Shown here: one piece after another, positions 23,001 through 33,400 of the stretch
Numbering within the stretch: the first letter of the stretch is position 1
Layout: each line of letters begins with the position of its first letter
Source: Amia ocellicauda
Taxonomy: Eukaryota; Chordata; Actinopteri; Amiiformes; Amiidae
Assembly: GCF_036373705.1 (NCBI RefSeq)
Contig: NC_089858.1
Coordinates: 33,816,249-33,880,248 of the forward strand
DNA length: 64,000 nt
Direction: 5' to 3'
Notes under the pieces: generated by a model
Seen by the model: only the letters and a program-made list of their open reading frames with translations
The model's database searches: none
Told to the model about the DNA's origin: nothing
Translations under genes and position numbers: made by a program

Positions 23001-24849
23001 TAATTTCCTTTTTATACATCTTTCAAATGATCAGTATATGAATAGTCTTAGCAGTGTAAACCTGTCTCTGTGTGCTTGTGCTCTTCTAAAGTAATGACTG
23101 CTGCTGCTTTTTTAGTACATCATTTGCCTCCTGGATTAGACAAAAAGCTTTGACCTGACAATACAGAAAACAGGCTGGAGGTTCGAGATTTATGTGAGAA
23201 TCACAAAACTCTCATCCACAGGTGGGAATAAAGAGGAGGCTAAACTGTCCACTATCTCTAGTAAGTAATACTGTGAAACTGAAAGCATATCTATTTATCT
23301 TGAACAACAATCCTGTGTTCAATAATACAATTGCACCAGTGCTTTACTCTTATAGCCTAGAGGAGCTTTTCTTTCTCTCAAAGAGTCACACTTCTGGATA
23401 GTTCAGGTTAAATAAATTACACTATTTGTTTCAATGTAAATTATGGTCTTCATATATTAAAATAACATGTTACTTTCACAAACATAATAGGTTCTCTTGT
23501 TCCAGGTGTTACTGAGTCACAGTTCTCTACACCTGAGAGAGGAGAGTATCTGTCCGGGGTCAGAGAGTGTGCAGTGAGCTGCAGTGAGCTGCAGTGAGAG
23601 TTTTACAAATAGTCCACATATGCTTATGTACTGCGGTACTGATTAATTGTATTCTTTATTTATCTATCTTGCACCTCAGGGCAAATTGCTGCATCTCTGT
23701 GGTGGGGGGCTGGCGCTGGACTGCTCCTGATGACTGCAGCAGTTCTGATCCCCTGTGTTCTCAGACACTGTGCGTAGATCTCCATCACTCTGACAGTACT
23801 GGCAGCTCTTCCCGCTCTGTGCAGCAGTCACTGTCAAACTGAAACTGTTTCTCATAGAGACGTTTCACTTCATATTCCCTGCTGTAAATTGTGAATACAG
23901 ATCACTGTTCCCCATTTATAAATGGTCATATGAATTGAGACTGTAATTTCTTCATGAATGGAAATTGTCCTCAAAAGAAACACAAGAGCTTCCTTTATGC
24001 TACAGCACTGTTTGTCTCACTAAGCATGTTGGTTTTTCCTTTTCAGGGAGAAAAGCTAAAGTTTATGAAAGGTGAGGATCCACCTTCATTGCTTTCCACG
24101 ATCACAAATCTCCATTAAAGAAATTAGAACAACAATCTTGAACTTACAAGACTGGTGAAAAGTCTTTAGGTCTTAATGTATTAAATCTCTTATCGAGGAC
24201 TCAGATACATGGGAACAACACTTTGGAAGTCTGTAAGTGGCTGCAGAAAAGCTTTGAAAGACTTCCAAAAAGTGTCATTATGTGGCTCATGTGTGTTAAA
24301 TAGGGTTAAATATAGGTTTAAATATGTCTCCACAGCAGATTTGCAATCCTTGCTTTTATTGTTGTGTTTCAGACTGCACTATCTCTGCAGTACGACAGCA
24401 GTCTGGACTGGTAAGCAGTATCCTGAAACAATATCCTGAATCAGATTCAATGACAGAGATAGAAGATTTATTCATTGTCAGTTCCAGATCGCAATGAGAA
24501 ATTCACACAAGCACATAACAGCTGTTGCTAAACAGGTTACTTCCCTGCTGACAAACAAACAAGTAGCCCATCTGATGGCATATTTCACTGACAGTGTATT
24601 TATACGTTAGCGTACAGTTTCGATTGACACACTGGCCACAGGCAGGGCTGTTTTATAGCAGTGATCAAGTTCCTCTCAGATGCTCTGAGCCTCTGAGAAA
24701 CATTTCCCGTTAATTGCACTCCTCAGTGTCCACAGGAGGTCAAGCCCGAAGTGTGTTACAGCGCCTTGAAATACAAAAACCACCCGAAGAGCACAGCCAG
24801 AGGGGTTCAGTTTCAAGAGCAATGTGAATTCGCTACCGTGAAGTACTGA
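20026..24849 (+). CDS. gene D: two-Ig-domain receptor with ITIM-like tail
   Basis: Exons: 20026-20053 (MIFLIFLTI), 20168-20197 (30-nt signal exon), 22091-22405 (Ig1), 22660-22980 (Ig2), 23222-23260 and 23506-23541 (stalk), 23680-23769 (membrane span AASLWWGAGAGLLLMTAAVL, no charge), 24047-24071, 24373-24410 and 24736-24849 (tail, TGA stop). The last exon encodes EVKPEVCYSALKY and ends CEFATVKY: VCYSAL fits the ITIM consensus. Two problems: the donor after 23541 reads GA instead of GT, though skipping that 36-nt exon keeps frame; and the phases of 24071 to 24373 do not join directly, so a small exon between them is missing from the model. Inferred role: inhibitory receptor. Confidence 0.65.
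20230..21420. repeat. probable interspersed repeat in intron 2 of gene D
   Basis: AT-rich block with recurring GACTAAAA/TTTTAGTC words in both orientations at its ends, as in a decayed DNA transposon. Gene E keeps only the first 230 bases and lacks about 1.4 kb. No coding frame is seen. The rest of the intron, to 22090, shows nothing recognisable. Confidence 0.35.
22091..22405 (+). CDS. gene D exon 3, Ig domain 1
   Basis: 315 nt. It has VKIRCEAE, TRCHFYTDQSEVPF and VSCAVEL, but the E-strand position that is Cys in nearly all sister domains reads YKTYQISVFG, so one cysteine of the extra pair is missing. Confidence 0.85.
22660..22980 (+). CDS. gene D exon 4, Ig domain 2
   Basis: 321 nt, 107 residues. 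Cysteines at IRIRCESD, TRCHFYTD, SNVCQLTV and VSCVVEL, plus an additional one near the start (GSVCVEV). Acceptor cccacag and donor gtaaag. Confidence 0.85.
24736..24849 (+). CDS. gene D last tail exon with VCYSAL motif
   Basis: 38 codons including the stop. VCYSAL matches [ILVS]xYxx[ILV]. The second site has Phe in place of the Tyr that gene E keeps (CEFATVKY against CEYATVKY). AATAAA signals follow at 25114 and 25268. Confidence 0.65.
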   Translation, partial: EVKPEVCYSALKYKNHPKSTARGVQFQEQCEFATVKY

Positions 24850-25113
24850 GGGAGAGTGACTCAGAGACGACCCCCAAGAGTTTTCCAAAGACAGAAAAAG
24901 GATTTATTTTGGGGGGTGGGGGAATACACTGTTGCAGTTTCTCCACATGTTAAAGCCATGCATGTTGTTGAATGGCTCAGGCTCTGTCCCATCACATTCT
25001 GCCGTCTGTTCCTGCTCTTCTGGACCATAGAAGTCATGTACTCTAACTTATTCTCACACACGCGCACTCTGTTTGGAAGGATTTTCAGCCCAGATTACTG
25101 TAAAGGCACAGTT

Positions 25114-25273
25114 AATAAAGATTATTTTTTCTGATCTACTTCTCCTTGATATAAACAGTATGGCAGACGTACGCCTTGACTGCTCTCTCTCAGGTACATT
25201 ACAGAATGGACCTGCTGAGCATTCATCAGATTACTTCACATCAATACTCTGAGACCTCTGAATGAACAATAAA
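25114..25273 (+). terminator. polyadenylation signals of gene D
   Basis: AATAAA at 25114-25119 and again at 25268-25273, 265 and 419 bases after the stop. The first is kept after gene E at 45378-45383. Confidence 0.5.
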
Positions 25274-25325
25274 CAAATTAATATCAATGCTTTACTGTTT
25301 ATATGACTCTGTACTTTCAACTGTG

Positions 25326-25384
25326 ATGGGGCTGTGTGTGCGAGTGTGTGTCTGTGTGTGGGTGTGTGTGTGGGTGTGTGTGTG
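25326..25384. repeat. (GT)n-rich microsatellite
   Basis: Imperfect GT run, present in longer form at 45598-45671 in the paralogous block. Confidence 0.9.
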
Positions 25385-25575
25385 TGAAATCTAACACAAG
25401 CCAGCTGGGGGAGGTTGGATGTTGGAGTCAGTGATGTAAATATGTTTAAACTGCAAGAGAGTCAAAAGTGCTCCGGTTGAGACGTGTGCATTTGATTTAA
25501 TTATAAATCCACCAAAACTCAGTGGCACAATAGTGGAAACAAAAACACTGGGCAAGAAGCCGGAGTGCCGTTGAG

Positions 25576-27566
25576 CAGTGTTGGGATTGTTACTCACAAA
25601 AAGTAATATATTACATTGTACTCTTTACTCATATAAACAGTAACTAAATACTTGACTTATTACTCCCTGGGGAAAGTAATGTGTTACTTTACTTTTAGAT
25701 TACTTTGCATTACACCACAAAATGGTGTAACAATTACAAAGTTACACCAACACATGCAGTCGAATAATGACATAAACATACTGTTATATTTTGTTGTTTT
25801 AATAAAGCGCCACAGGAAAACAAGGCAGTTGTGAAGTCCTTCCCCTCTTATGGCAGGAGCAGAGCGATTGTGGGTTTGGTTTGTGTTTCGTTTTAAAAAC
25901 AGACAGAGAGCAACACTACAAGCGATAGTGCCTGACGTAGAAAGGACTTTTGTGTCTATTTTATTCTATCTGCTTTAAATGATTGGAGACAGCTTAATAA
26001 ATACATGTTTCTGTTAAGAGATATTAGGAAGAGCTAAACGTGTGTAAGGCCGTGGGTATTTTACCTTCCGGGTAGCATGGAAATAAAAACCAGGAGTCGG
26101 CAAGTGAAGTACTCTGCATCTGATTTACTTCTCTTGCAGGACGGTAGTTACAAGACAGCATGTACACCACAACGTTAGCTCAGCAATTAACAGAACTGAA
26201 GTAAATAACTTATAACAGCTATAACAGAGTGCAACCCCCACTGGACCAAAAAGCATGCATACTTCATTAATAACAAAACGCGTAATTTAAAACTGCATCG
26301 CAGAAGTATTTAATCTATCACTTGTTTTTGTTGTACTATTTATTTTTATTACTGTCCCACATGTGTATAGACATTATATTCAGACAAGCATTACGTTACC
26401 ATATGAAAACGTTTCCATGATAAAATAAATATTTGTTATTTATTGTTATTATTGTAATCATCATCATGATGTGCTCGTAGATATGTATTTTAAATGGCAC
26501 AACCTGACTCCCTTAACTTATTACTCTTATTACAGATTTGTAACTGCAAACAGCATTGTTTGCCCTAATATTTTTTATTTACTTAGCAGACGTCCTTAAC
26601 CAGGGCAAGTTGAAACAAAATACACATTTCACAATGAATCATCCAGCTACAATATAGCATGACACATTTATTAAACCAGTCCTTAATGTTTTAGAGGGAA
26701 ACCCAGATCTGCTGTATTTATTTATTGATTAATTTAACTTGTAAATGGACACACGTTAACTGACTTGTATCACAGTGATTGTCTCTACGGGGCTGTTATA
26801 CAACAGACTGCACACCATCCACAGGACAACAGCCTGAAACACCGTCCAGTCGTTCATAAAATATTAATAAAATTGGCTGCTACTGATCCAATTATTATCC
26901 TTCAGTTTATTTTTAACTCATCACAGCACTGCACCCGTCCTGTGAAATCCAAGTTTTTAACGAACTCTGATATTAACTGTAAGCAGTCATTGTTTCGGTA
27001 CGTGGATTTCACTCCATGCTGCTAATAAAACTGCAGTTTGTTTGTGCACACGGCACTTGAGATTATATATTCTGACATAATGTATCTGATTTCCCTGTCT
27101 GTCTGCAAGTTCAGCACACATCTCCGCTGCTGAGAGAGAAGTATTTACTCAGTGGGTGACGGACGCATACGGACACGTCTGGCAGCAGACAGTAACCGGC
27201 CACAAAACACACCCGTATAAGCGTCCGTGGCAGACGCAGGCCATTAGAGTGGAGAGTGTGGGAGGCGGCGTGCTTGAGCAGTGTCGCTCCAGCCTGCAAT
27301 AACACTGCACTCAATAAAGCTCCTGTTGTTCGTGTTGAACCCTTTGTCCTCTCTATTATTCCTGTCATTAGTGACATACTCCAATAACAAAGGCAAACGA
27401 AAAGGCCATATCATTGCAATATGCAATGCAGTAAGGAGATTTTTTTTTGTCAGTAACTGTAATATTAGTACTCCTTTTGGAACCATACCGTTACATTACT
27501 CATTACTACAAAAAGTAATTACATTACTGTAATGCGTTAGTTAGTAAAGCATTACCCCCAACACTG
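25576..27566. mobile_element. non-autonomous hAT-type element, 2.0 kb
   Basis: Inverted ends CAGTGTTGGG...CCCAACACTG; the two ends also share AAAAAGTAAT-type words just inside. Flanked by an 8-bp duplication (CCGTTGAG at 25568-25575, CTGTTGAG at 27567-27574). The paralogous block carries the uninterrupted site CTGTTGAG at 45854-45861. No transposase frame is seen. Superfamily is inferred from the 8-bp duplication and CAGTG ends. Confidence 0.85.
26570..26660 (-). mobile_element. SINE tail remnant
   Basis: TTACTTAGCAGACGTCCTTA followed by ACCAGGGCAAGTT is the reverse complement of the tail common to several fish SINEs. Only this end survives, inside the hAT element. Confidence 0.5.
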
Positions 27567-27682
27567 CTGTTGAGGTAGCCTCTGTGTGCACAATCATATT
27601 TTAAGAATTGTGAAAACATGTTTGAAGAGAATGAAAACAGATTATTTCTGGTTATTGACCAATTCTCTTTGCACAAACATTT

Positions 27683-28557
27683 TTTGAGTTGACATTTTTG
27701 TTACCTGCATGTAATACCTTGCACTTGTCCACATTGAATTTCATCTGCCAGGTGTCGGCCCACAACTGAATGTTATCCAAGTCCCTCTGAATAGCCTGTG
27801 CTGCCGAGATTGTATCTGCTGAGCCACCTATTTTAGTATCATCTGCAAATGTGACTAATTTGCTAACTATCCCAGAGTCCAGATCATTAATATAGATTAG
27901 AAAAAGCAAAGGCCCTAATACTGATCCCTGTGGAACTCCACTAACAACCTCACTCCAGTTAGAAGCGACTCCTCTAATCAACACCCTCTGTTTCCTATAT
28001 ATCAACCAGTTCATAATCCATCAATTTACATTACCCTGAATGCCTGCAGCTTCCAATTTGAGGACCAGTCTTTGGTGTGGAACCTTATCAAAAGCTTTTT
28101 GAAAATCTAAGTATATCATATCATATGCTTTCACCTGATCTACAGCTGCAGTTGCATGTTCAAAAAATTCTAATAAATTAGTAAGACATGATCTGCCTCG
28201 TCTAAACCCATGTTAACTATCTCCAAGAATGTGGTTTGCATTAAGATGCTCCTCTATTTTCTGTCTAATCATTTTTTCCAACATTTTACAGGCGATGCAG
28301 GTGAGACTGATTGGTTTGTAATTTCCTGGCTCAGTTTTGTCCCCTTTCTTGTGGATTGGTATGACATTTGCCGTCTTCCAGTCAGTTGGCACATCCCCTG
28401 TTTTAAGTGTCATTTGGAATATTTGAGTTAGCAGCCTATACATATTTCTTTAAGTACTGTTGGAAATATACCATCTGGCCCAGGTGATTTGTTTGTTTTT
28501 AATTCTGCTAGTCCCTTTAGTACCTCCTCCTCATTTATCCTGATCTCTCTTAGGGTT
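27683..28557 (-). mobile_element. 5'-truncated LINE fragment
   Basis: Minus-strand reverse transcriptase of a non-LTR retrotransposon: KPISLTCIACKMLEKMI, then a degenerate centre (YLDFQKAFDKVPH) and GVPQGSVLGPLLFLIYINDL with the catalytic FADDTK. At least one stop and frame breaks interrupt it. Compared with 45968-46344 in the paralogous block, it replaces about 375 bases. Confidence 0.85.
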
Positions 28558-28599
28558 TTCATTGCTTAGATCTTTGTTGACTTTCAGCCTCCCATAATC

Positions 28600-29019
28600 A
28601 TGATCTTCCCATTGTATTTTCTAGTTCTGAGTGAGTATGTTTTCTTTTTTCATTGCCAGTATTATTTAAACATGACTTAATGTTTTAAAAAATGCTGTTG
28701 CTCTTAATTTTAAGTGTATTATCTCACACTGTATGTCTTGCAATTGTACTGATGTTTACATTGACAATTACAGTTGGGGTTGAACTGGAACCAGTACATG
28801 CAGGAATGTTACAGTTATTATTATTTTATAGCCGTTTCAAAATATTTATTCAAAATAAATACATTTCCTATTTTCAATTATTTATCTTTATAATTTGTTA
28901 TACATTTTAAATATATTATTGGAAATTGATTCACATAATTTTAAACTAAAACAGATTTAGATTTCTTAATCCCTATTTTGGTTTTATTTTCCAGTGAGAT
29001 ATACTCATGAAGATGAAAG
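28600..29019 (+). pseudogene. gene H: gutted relic of an F-type receptor
   Basis: Exon 1 (28600-28630, MIFPLYFLVL) and the second signal exon (28774-28803) match gene F, but the second donor is mutated (GAATGT for GTATGT). About 190 bases on comes a 25-nt first tail exon (28995-29019) of A/B type. All Ig, stalk and membrane exons are missing. The intron sequence before 28995 matches that before 34241 in gene B, so the relic is a fusion of an F-type 5' end with an A/B-type 3' end. Confidence 0.75.
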
Positions 29020-29082
29020 GTGAGGAATCTCAAACTCCCATTTTGTTTTGTGTTTTGTAGTATTGTATGTGTGTGTGTTTGT

Positions 29083-29745
29083 GGATATATACACTATCAT
29101 TCAAAAGTTTGGGGTCACTTAGACATGTTCTTGTTTTCCATGAAAACATACATGAAATGAGTTTGAATTGGAAATATAGCAAAATGAATAGGAAATATAG
29201 TCATTGACAAGGTTAGAAATGATTTTTAATTGAAATAATAATTGTGTCCTACAAACTTTGCGTTTGTCAAAGAATCCTCCATTTGCAGCAATTACAGTCT
29301 TGCAGACCTTTGGAATTTTAGTTGTCAATTTGTTGAGGTAATCTGAAGAGATTTCACCCCATGCTTGCTAAAGCACCTCCCACATGTTGGATTGGCTTGA
29401 TGGGCACTACTTACATACAATACAGTCAAGCTGCTCCCACAACAGCTCAACAGGGTTGAGATCCGGTGACTGTGCTGGCCACTCCATTACAGACAGAATA
29501 CCAGCTGACTGCTTCTTCTCTAAATAGTTTTTGCATAGTTTAGAGCTGTGCTTTGGGTCATTGTCCTGTTGTAGGAGGAAATTGGCTCCAATCAAGCGCT
29601 GTCCACAGGGTATGTCATGGCGCTGCAAAATCTCCCACTTTACCACCACCAAAGCACCCCCAGACCATCGCATTGCCTCCACCAAGCTTGACAGATGGCG
29701 TCAAGCACTCCTCCAGCATCTTTTCATTTGGTCTATTGCTTTGCT
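29083..29745 (-). mobile_element. truncated Tc1-like transposon
   Basis: Left end ACACTATCATTCAAAAGTTT; minus-strand transposase C-terminal fragment at 29407-29685 with LLQQDNDPKHSSK (second Asp) and SPDLNPVELLW (Glu). The N-terminal half and right terminal repeat are absent. Confidence 0.85.
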
Positions 29746-29749
29746 ATTA

Positions 29750-29934
29750 ATGATCAAACAAACTGTACTGTCCTGTATTCTCTTGTGTAGTTCTGCAAGT
29801 GTGACTATAAACTTCATTGTGCATTGTTTCCATTGTAAATCAGTTCCTTTCTTCTGGTACGGAATCAATTTTATTTTACTTTACTTTTGTACTTTTTCAT
29901 TAAACAAGATATTCAGAGTTTGAGTAATATCATA

Positions 29935-30017
<83 letters not shown>

Positions 30018-30151
30018 GAGAAAACGGATAATTCCAGCATTTCTAAAAACAGGCTTTCTGTATTTCTGTAGCTTATACGTAATATATACACTACTCTTCA
30101 AGACTGAGTGTCCCCACCATCCTCCCCTGAACCTACACCTATAATGCCCAG
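29750..30151 (+). other. copy of the gene B 3' untranslated region
   Basis: Matches 35570-35840, continuing at 37480, so it shows the site before the hAT insertion found after gene B. It contains a (TA)n run at 29939-30010. Confidence 0.6.
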
Positions 30152-30299
30152 ACTTGCCCTGTACAGTGTGAGCAATACATGTGACAGTGCTATTGTCCTA
30201 GTGAAATTAAATGTTGTGGAAGGAAGGAGTATTTAGGGTTAGCACTAATAAGATATTACGTTTGATAACTCCAGAGAAAAAACAACATGCTGATGCTGT

Positions 30300-30478
30300 T
30301 TTCTGTAGCTTGACAAGTGTTCGCTGTTCACGTAAGACCACTTCAGAGTCATCACAGAGTTCTTCTTTTCTCACATCTTCTTCGCGTTTCCTGCTGCTAT
30401 GACACAGGCAGATCCACATTTTAAGTAGCATTTACTCTAGAGTCAGACAATCAGCAGCACAGAGAACATATAATCAGG
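30300..30478 (+). promoter_or_regulatory. conserved 5' flank of gene B
   Basis: Near-identical to 2399-2572 upstream of gene A, including the TTTCCTG box and the TTTTAAGTAGCAT element about 50 bases before the ATG. Homology to the A flank begins at 30152. Confidence 0.45.
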
Positions 30479-33400
30479 ATGAATTTTCAGTGGTTTTTTA
30501 CCCTGAGTGAGTACCTTATATATCAACATTGTATTTTAGTTTCACGCTTATTTGTCTTTTGGGAGCTGTTTGGGGTACAAAACAGAACTGTATCATTTCT
30601 ATATTAATACATGACCACTAACCTTCCTTCTTCTCTTTAAGTTATAGCTGGAATTGAAGTGAGGCCAGGCTGTTCAGGTATGTTATTAATGTATACACAC
30701 ACACACACATATATTAAGATATATATTATATGAAACATTTTTTAATTAATTGGAAAAGATATTATAACTATAATTGATATATGCCTCTTCAGCTAAAGTC
30801 TCATATTTATATACATATAGCAGTTGGCTGCAGTAATTTAAGACACAAATGAAATGTTTCTCTCCACATATTATTGTCCACCTTCCGTGCGTGTGTCTGC
30901 TTCTGAGAAGTGCTTCATGCCTTTGTCTCATATAGAAGTGATCACTGGATTGCTTCACTTGCTGGAAGAAGCTACATGTGCAGAACTCAGCACCTCAGAC
31001 TTCAACTGTTTACATTTCAAAATACATCACTGATTAGACATTTCTCCTGCTTGTTTCACACAGATCCTCTAATAATTCCTCACCTACAAGTGGATTCAGA
31101 GCACGTCTACAAAGAGCAGCAAGTGCAAATTCGCTGTAACACTGAGGATGGATCTCACTGCCATTTCTACACTGACCATAGCGAGGTCCCCTTCAGATCA
31201 GAGAAGCGCCGGTTCAAAGCCTGTCTGATCACTGTGTTTGGGGGGGAGCTCCTGGAGAAGAGAGCTGATCAGAGCAGAGCAGAGGTCTTTCTGAGCTGTG
31301 CTGTTGAACTGATGATGGAGGGTAAAAATGTTTCCTCTCAGCGGAGTGAGAAAATTAAAATAGGGGTGTCTGGTGAGTCTTCAGTATTATGTATTATATA
31401 TGTGTGTGTTTTGCTACTAAAAATGGTTTTGGATTCTCTTGGGTCTGGGGTCTGGGGTCACTCTTTTCTTTCTTTGTGAAAATATCTTCCACTTCTCATC
31501 CTGTTAATCACTCACTGTACTCTGGAGAAGATTATTGAAGGGACTGTCTCTTATTTGCTCTTCAGACGAGTTCAGAAGACTTCAGATTCAAGTGGATCCT
31601 GCTCGTGTCACTGCAGAGCAGAAAGCCAGGATTCGCTGTGAGGCCGACAGAGGAACACGCTGCCATTTCTACACTGATCAGAGTGAGGTCCCGTTCCGAT
31701 CGGAGCCGTACATTGAGAAATATAAGATCTGTGTCCTCAGTGTGTCTGGAAGAGAGCTGCTGAGAGAGAGAGGCAGGAGTCCCAGGGCTGAGATGTCTGT
31801 GAGCTGTGCTGTTGAACTGGAGACCAGGAGCGAAGCAGTAATCTCACAGCGCAGCGAGGAGATCAGCATTGAAGTTGAAGGTAGGATCCAGTGACATTTA
31901 ATATCCTTTAAATTTATGTGTACACACATACGCACACACACACGCATTTTATATTAATTTATTAAGTGATTTACTTAAATGCGCAGAAGTGAAAGACAAG
32001 ACTGATGATTAAATATTTAAAAATGTATAGAAAAATAGCCTGAATAAAGACCTGATAAAGAATGACAGGATTTAAAAGATATTATAATATTATAATAAAA
32101 TAATAACAATGCTATATAATACCGTTTTCCCTTTGCTTACCTCCACATTTATTATAAAAATAAAATACACTGTACGCTATAGTTAATCCAGTCATATAAA
32201 AACATGTTGAGCATTCCATTAATGTATTGACTAATTAAGAACAGTATTTATTCATCTTTACTTGTATACAGGATACACTAATGACTTCATGGCTCAATAT
32301 TTGAAAACCAGTTGCCGGAATGTGATTGTTTGATTTTTCATGACTGCATATCTAGTATTGCTGATCAATGACAGTATCATTAACAGTCTCGCATATTTTG
32401 CAGGTTTAGTGGAGAGTGAAGAGCCCACCACCACTTGTGAGTAGATGTGTCTAAATGAATGAATACATGAATACAACAAATGTCACATTTCAATCTCTGT
32501 ATCTCATTACCACCCATGTTCTGCATTACCACCCATGTTCTTGTATTCAATAGCAAGGTGACTATTGCTCTTGTGTTGCAGATGCAGCAGAGGTCTCCAC
32601 ATCTGTGTCCAGTACGTTTCAGCACTGAGTTTAATCTTATATTTTGCATGAATCATATTTGAAAGTAAATCCTATTGTGTGTTTCTTTGTCCCATTCCAG
32701 TTGTTACTGATCCACATGTGTCGACATCTGGAGTAGGTGAGCATCTGTGTTGTGTTTGAAAGAGGATCCACAGATCGCAGAGTGGCTTTGCTATGTTATG
32801 CTGCTATGAAACTTTTTACCTTCAGTGTGTCACATTGCCAATTCATACGACTGGTTTCAAAGATTTGTTGTCACCACTGAATACTAATTTCATAGGTTTT
32901 GGAGGTTTTATTTAATTATGTTTGTCCTTGTTTTTCTTCTCCAGGCCAGTTTCCTCTGCGTGTTATCTGGGTAGCTGTTGGAGAATTGCTCAGTCTGGTG
33001 GCAACAGCATTTCTGAGTGTCCTGTATTTCAAACACAGTGCGTTAAAACTTGCTTATACTAGCTGCATAGTCAGAATAAATCTGCTCTACGATGGTTAAA
33101 TTGTATCTCCCTTCTTTAATTACAGCACTGTAGAGTGTCGATTGTGATGTTATAGGGAAAGCCGTATGTGATTAAACTTGTTAGGGACTAATTGCTCTAA
33201 CTTATCCATGCACTGCTACGACGTATGCAAGGGGAGCGCTAGGACACATTGGGTGTAATTGTGGGAGGGTCCCTGCTAAACTTAAGTCCCTTTAATTTTG
33301 TTTACAATCGATTAGGTTATGTTTAGGGTCATGAACGGTGAATGTGTGGGGATTGGAGAACTACCAGCGGAGGGGTATATAGAGGTTCTGCAGGGGTTTG

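Noticed and set aside
24209..24439. 76-codon frame conserved at 44484-44714
   Set aside because: It spans introns and a tail exon of D and E in the wrong frame; conservation is explained by the duplication.
27652..28443. Reverse transcriptase frames as a possible host gene
   Set aside because: The motifs are those of a non-LTR retrotransposon with stops, and the paralogous block lacks the insertion.
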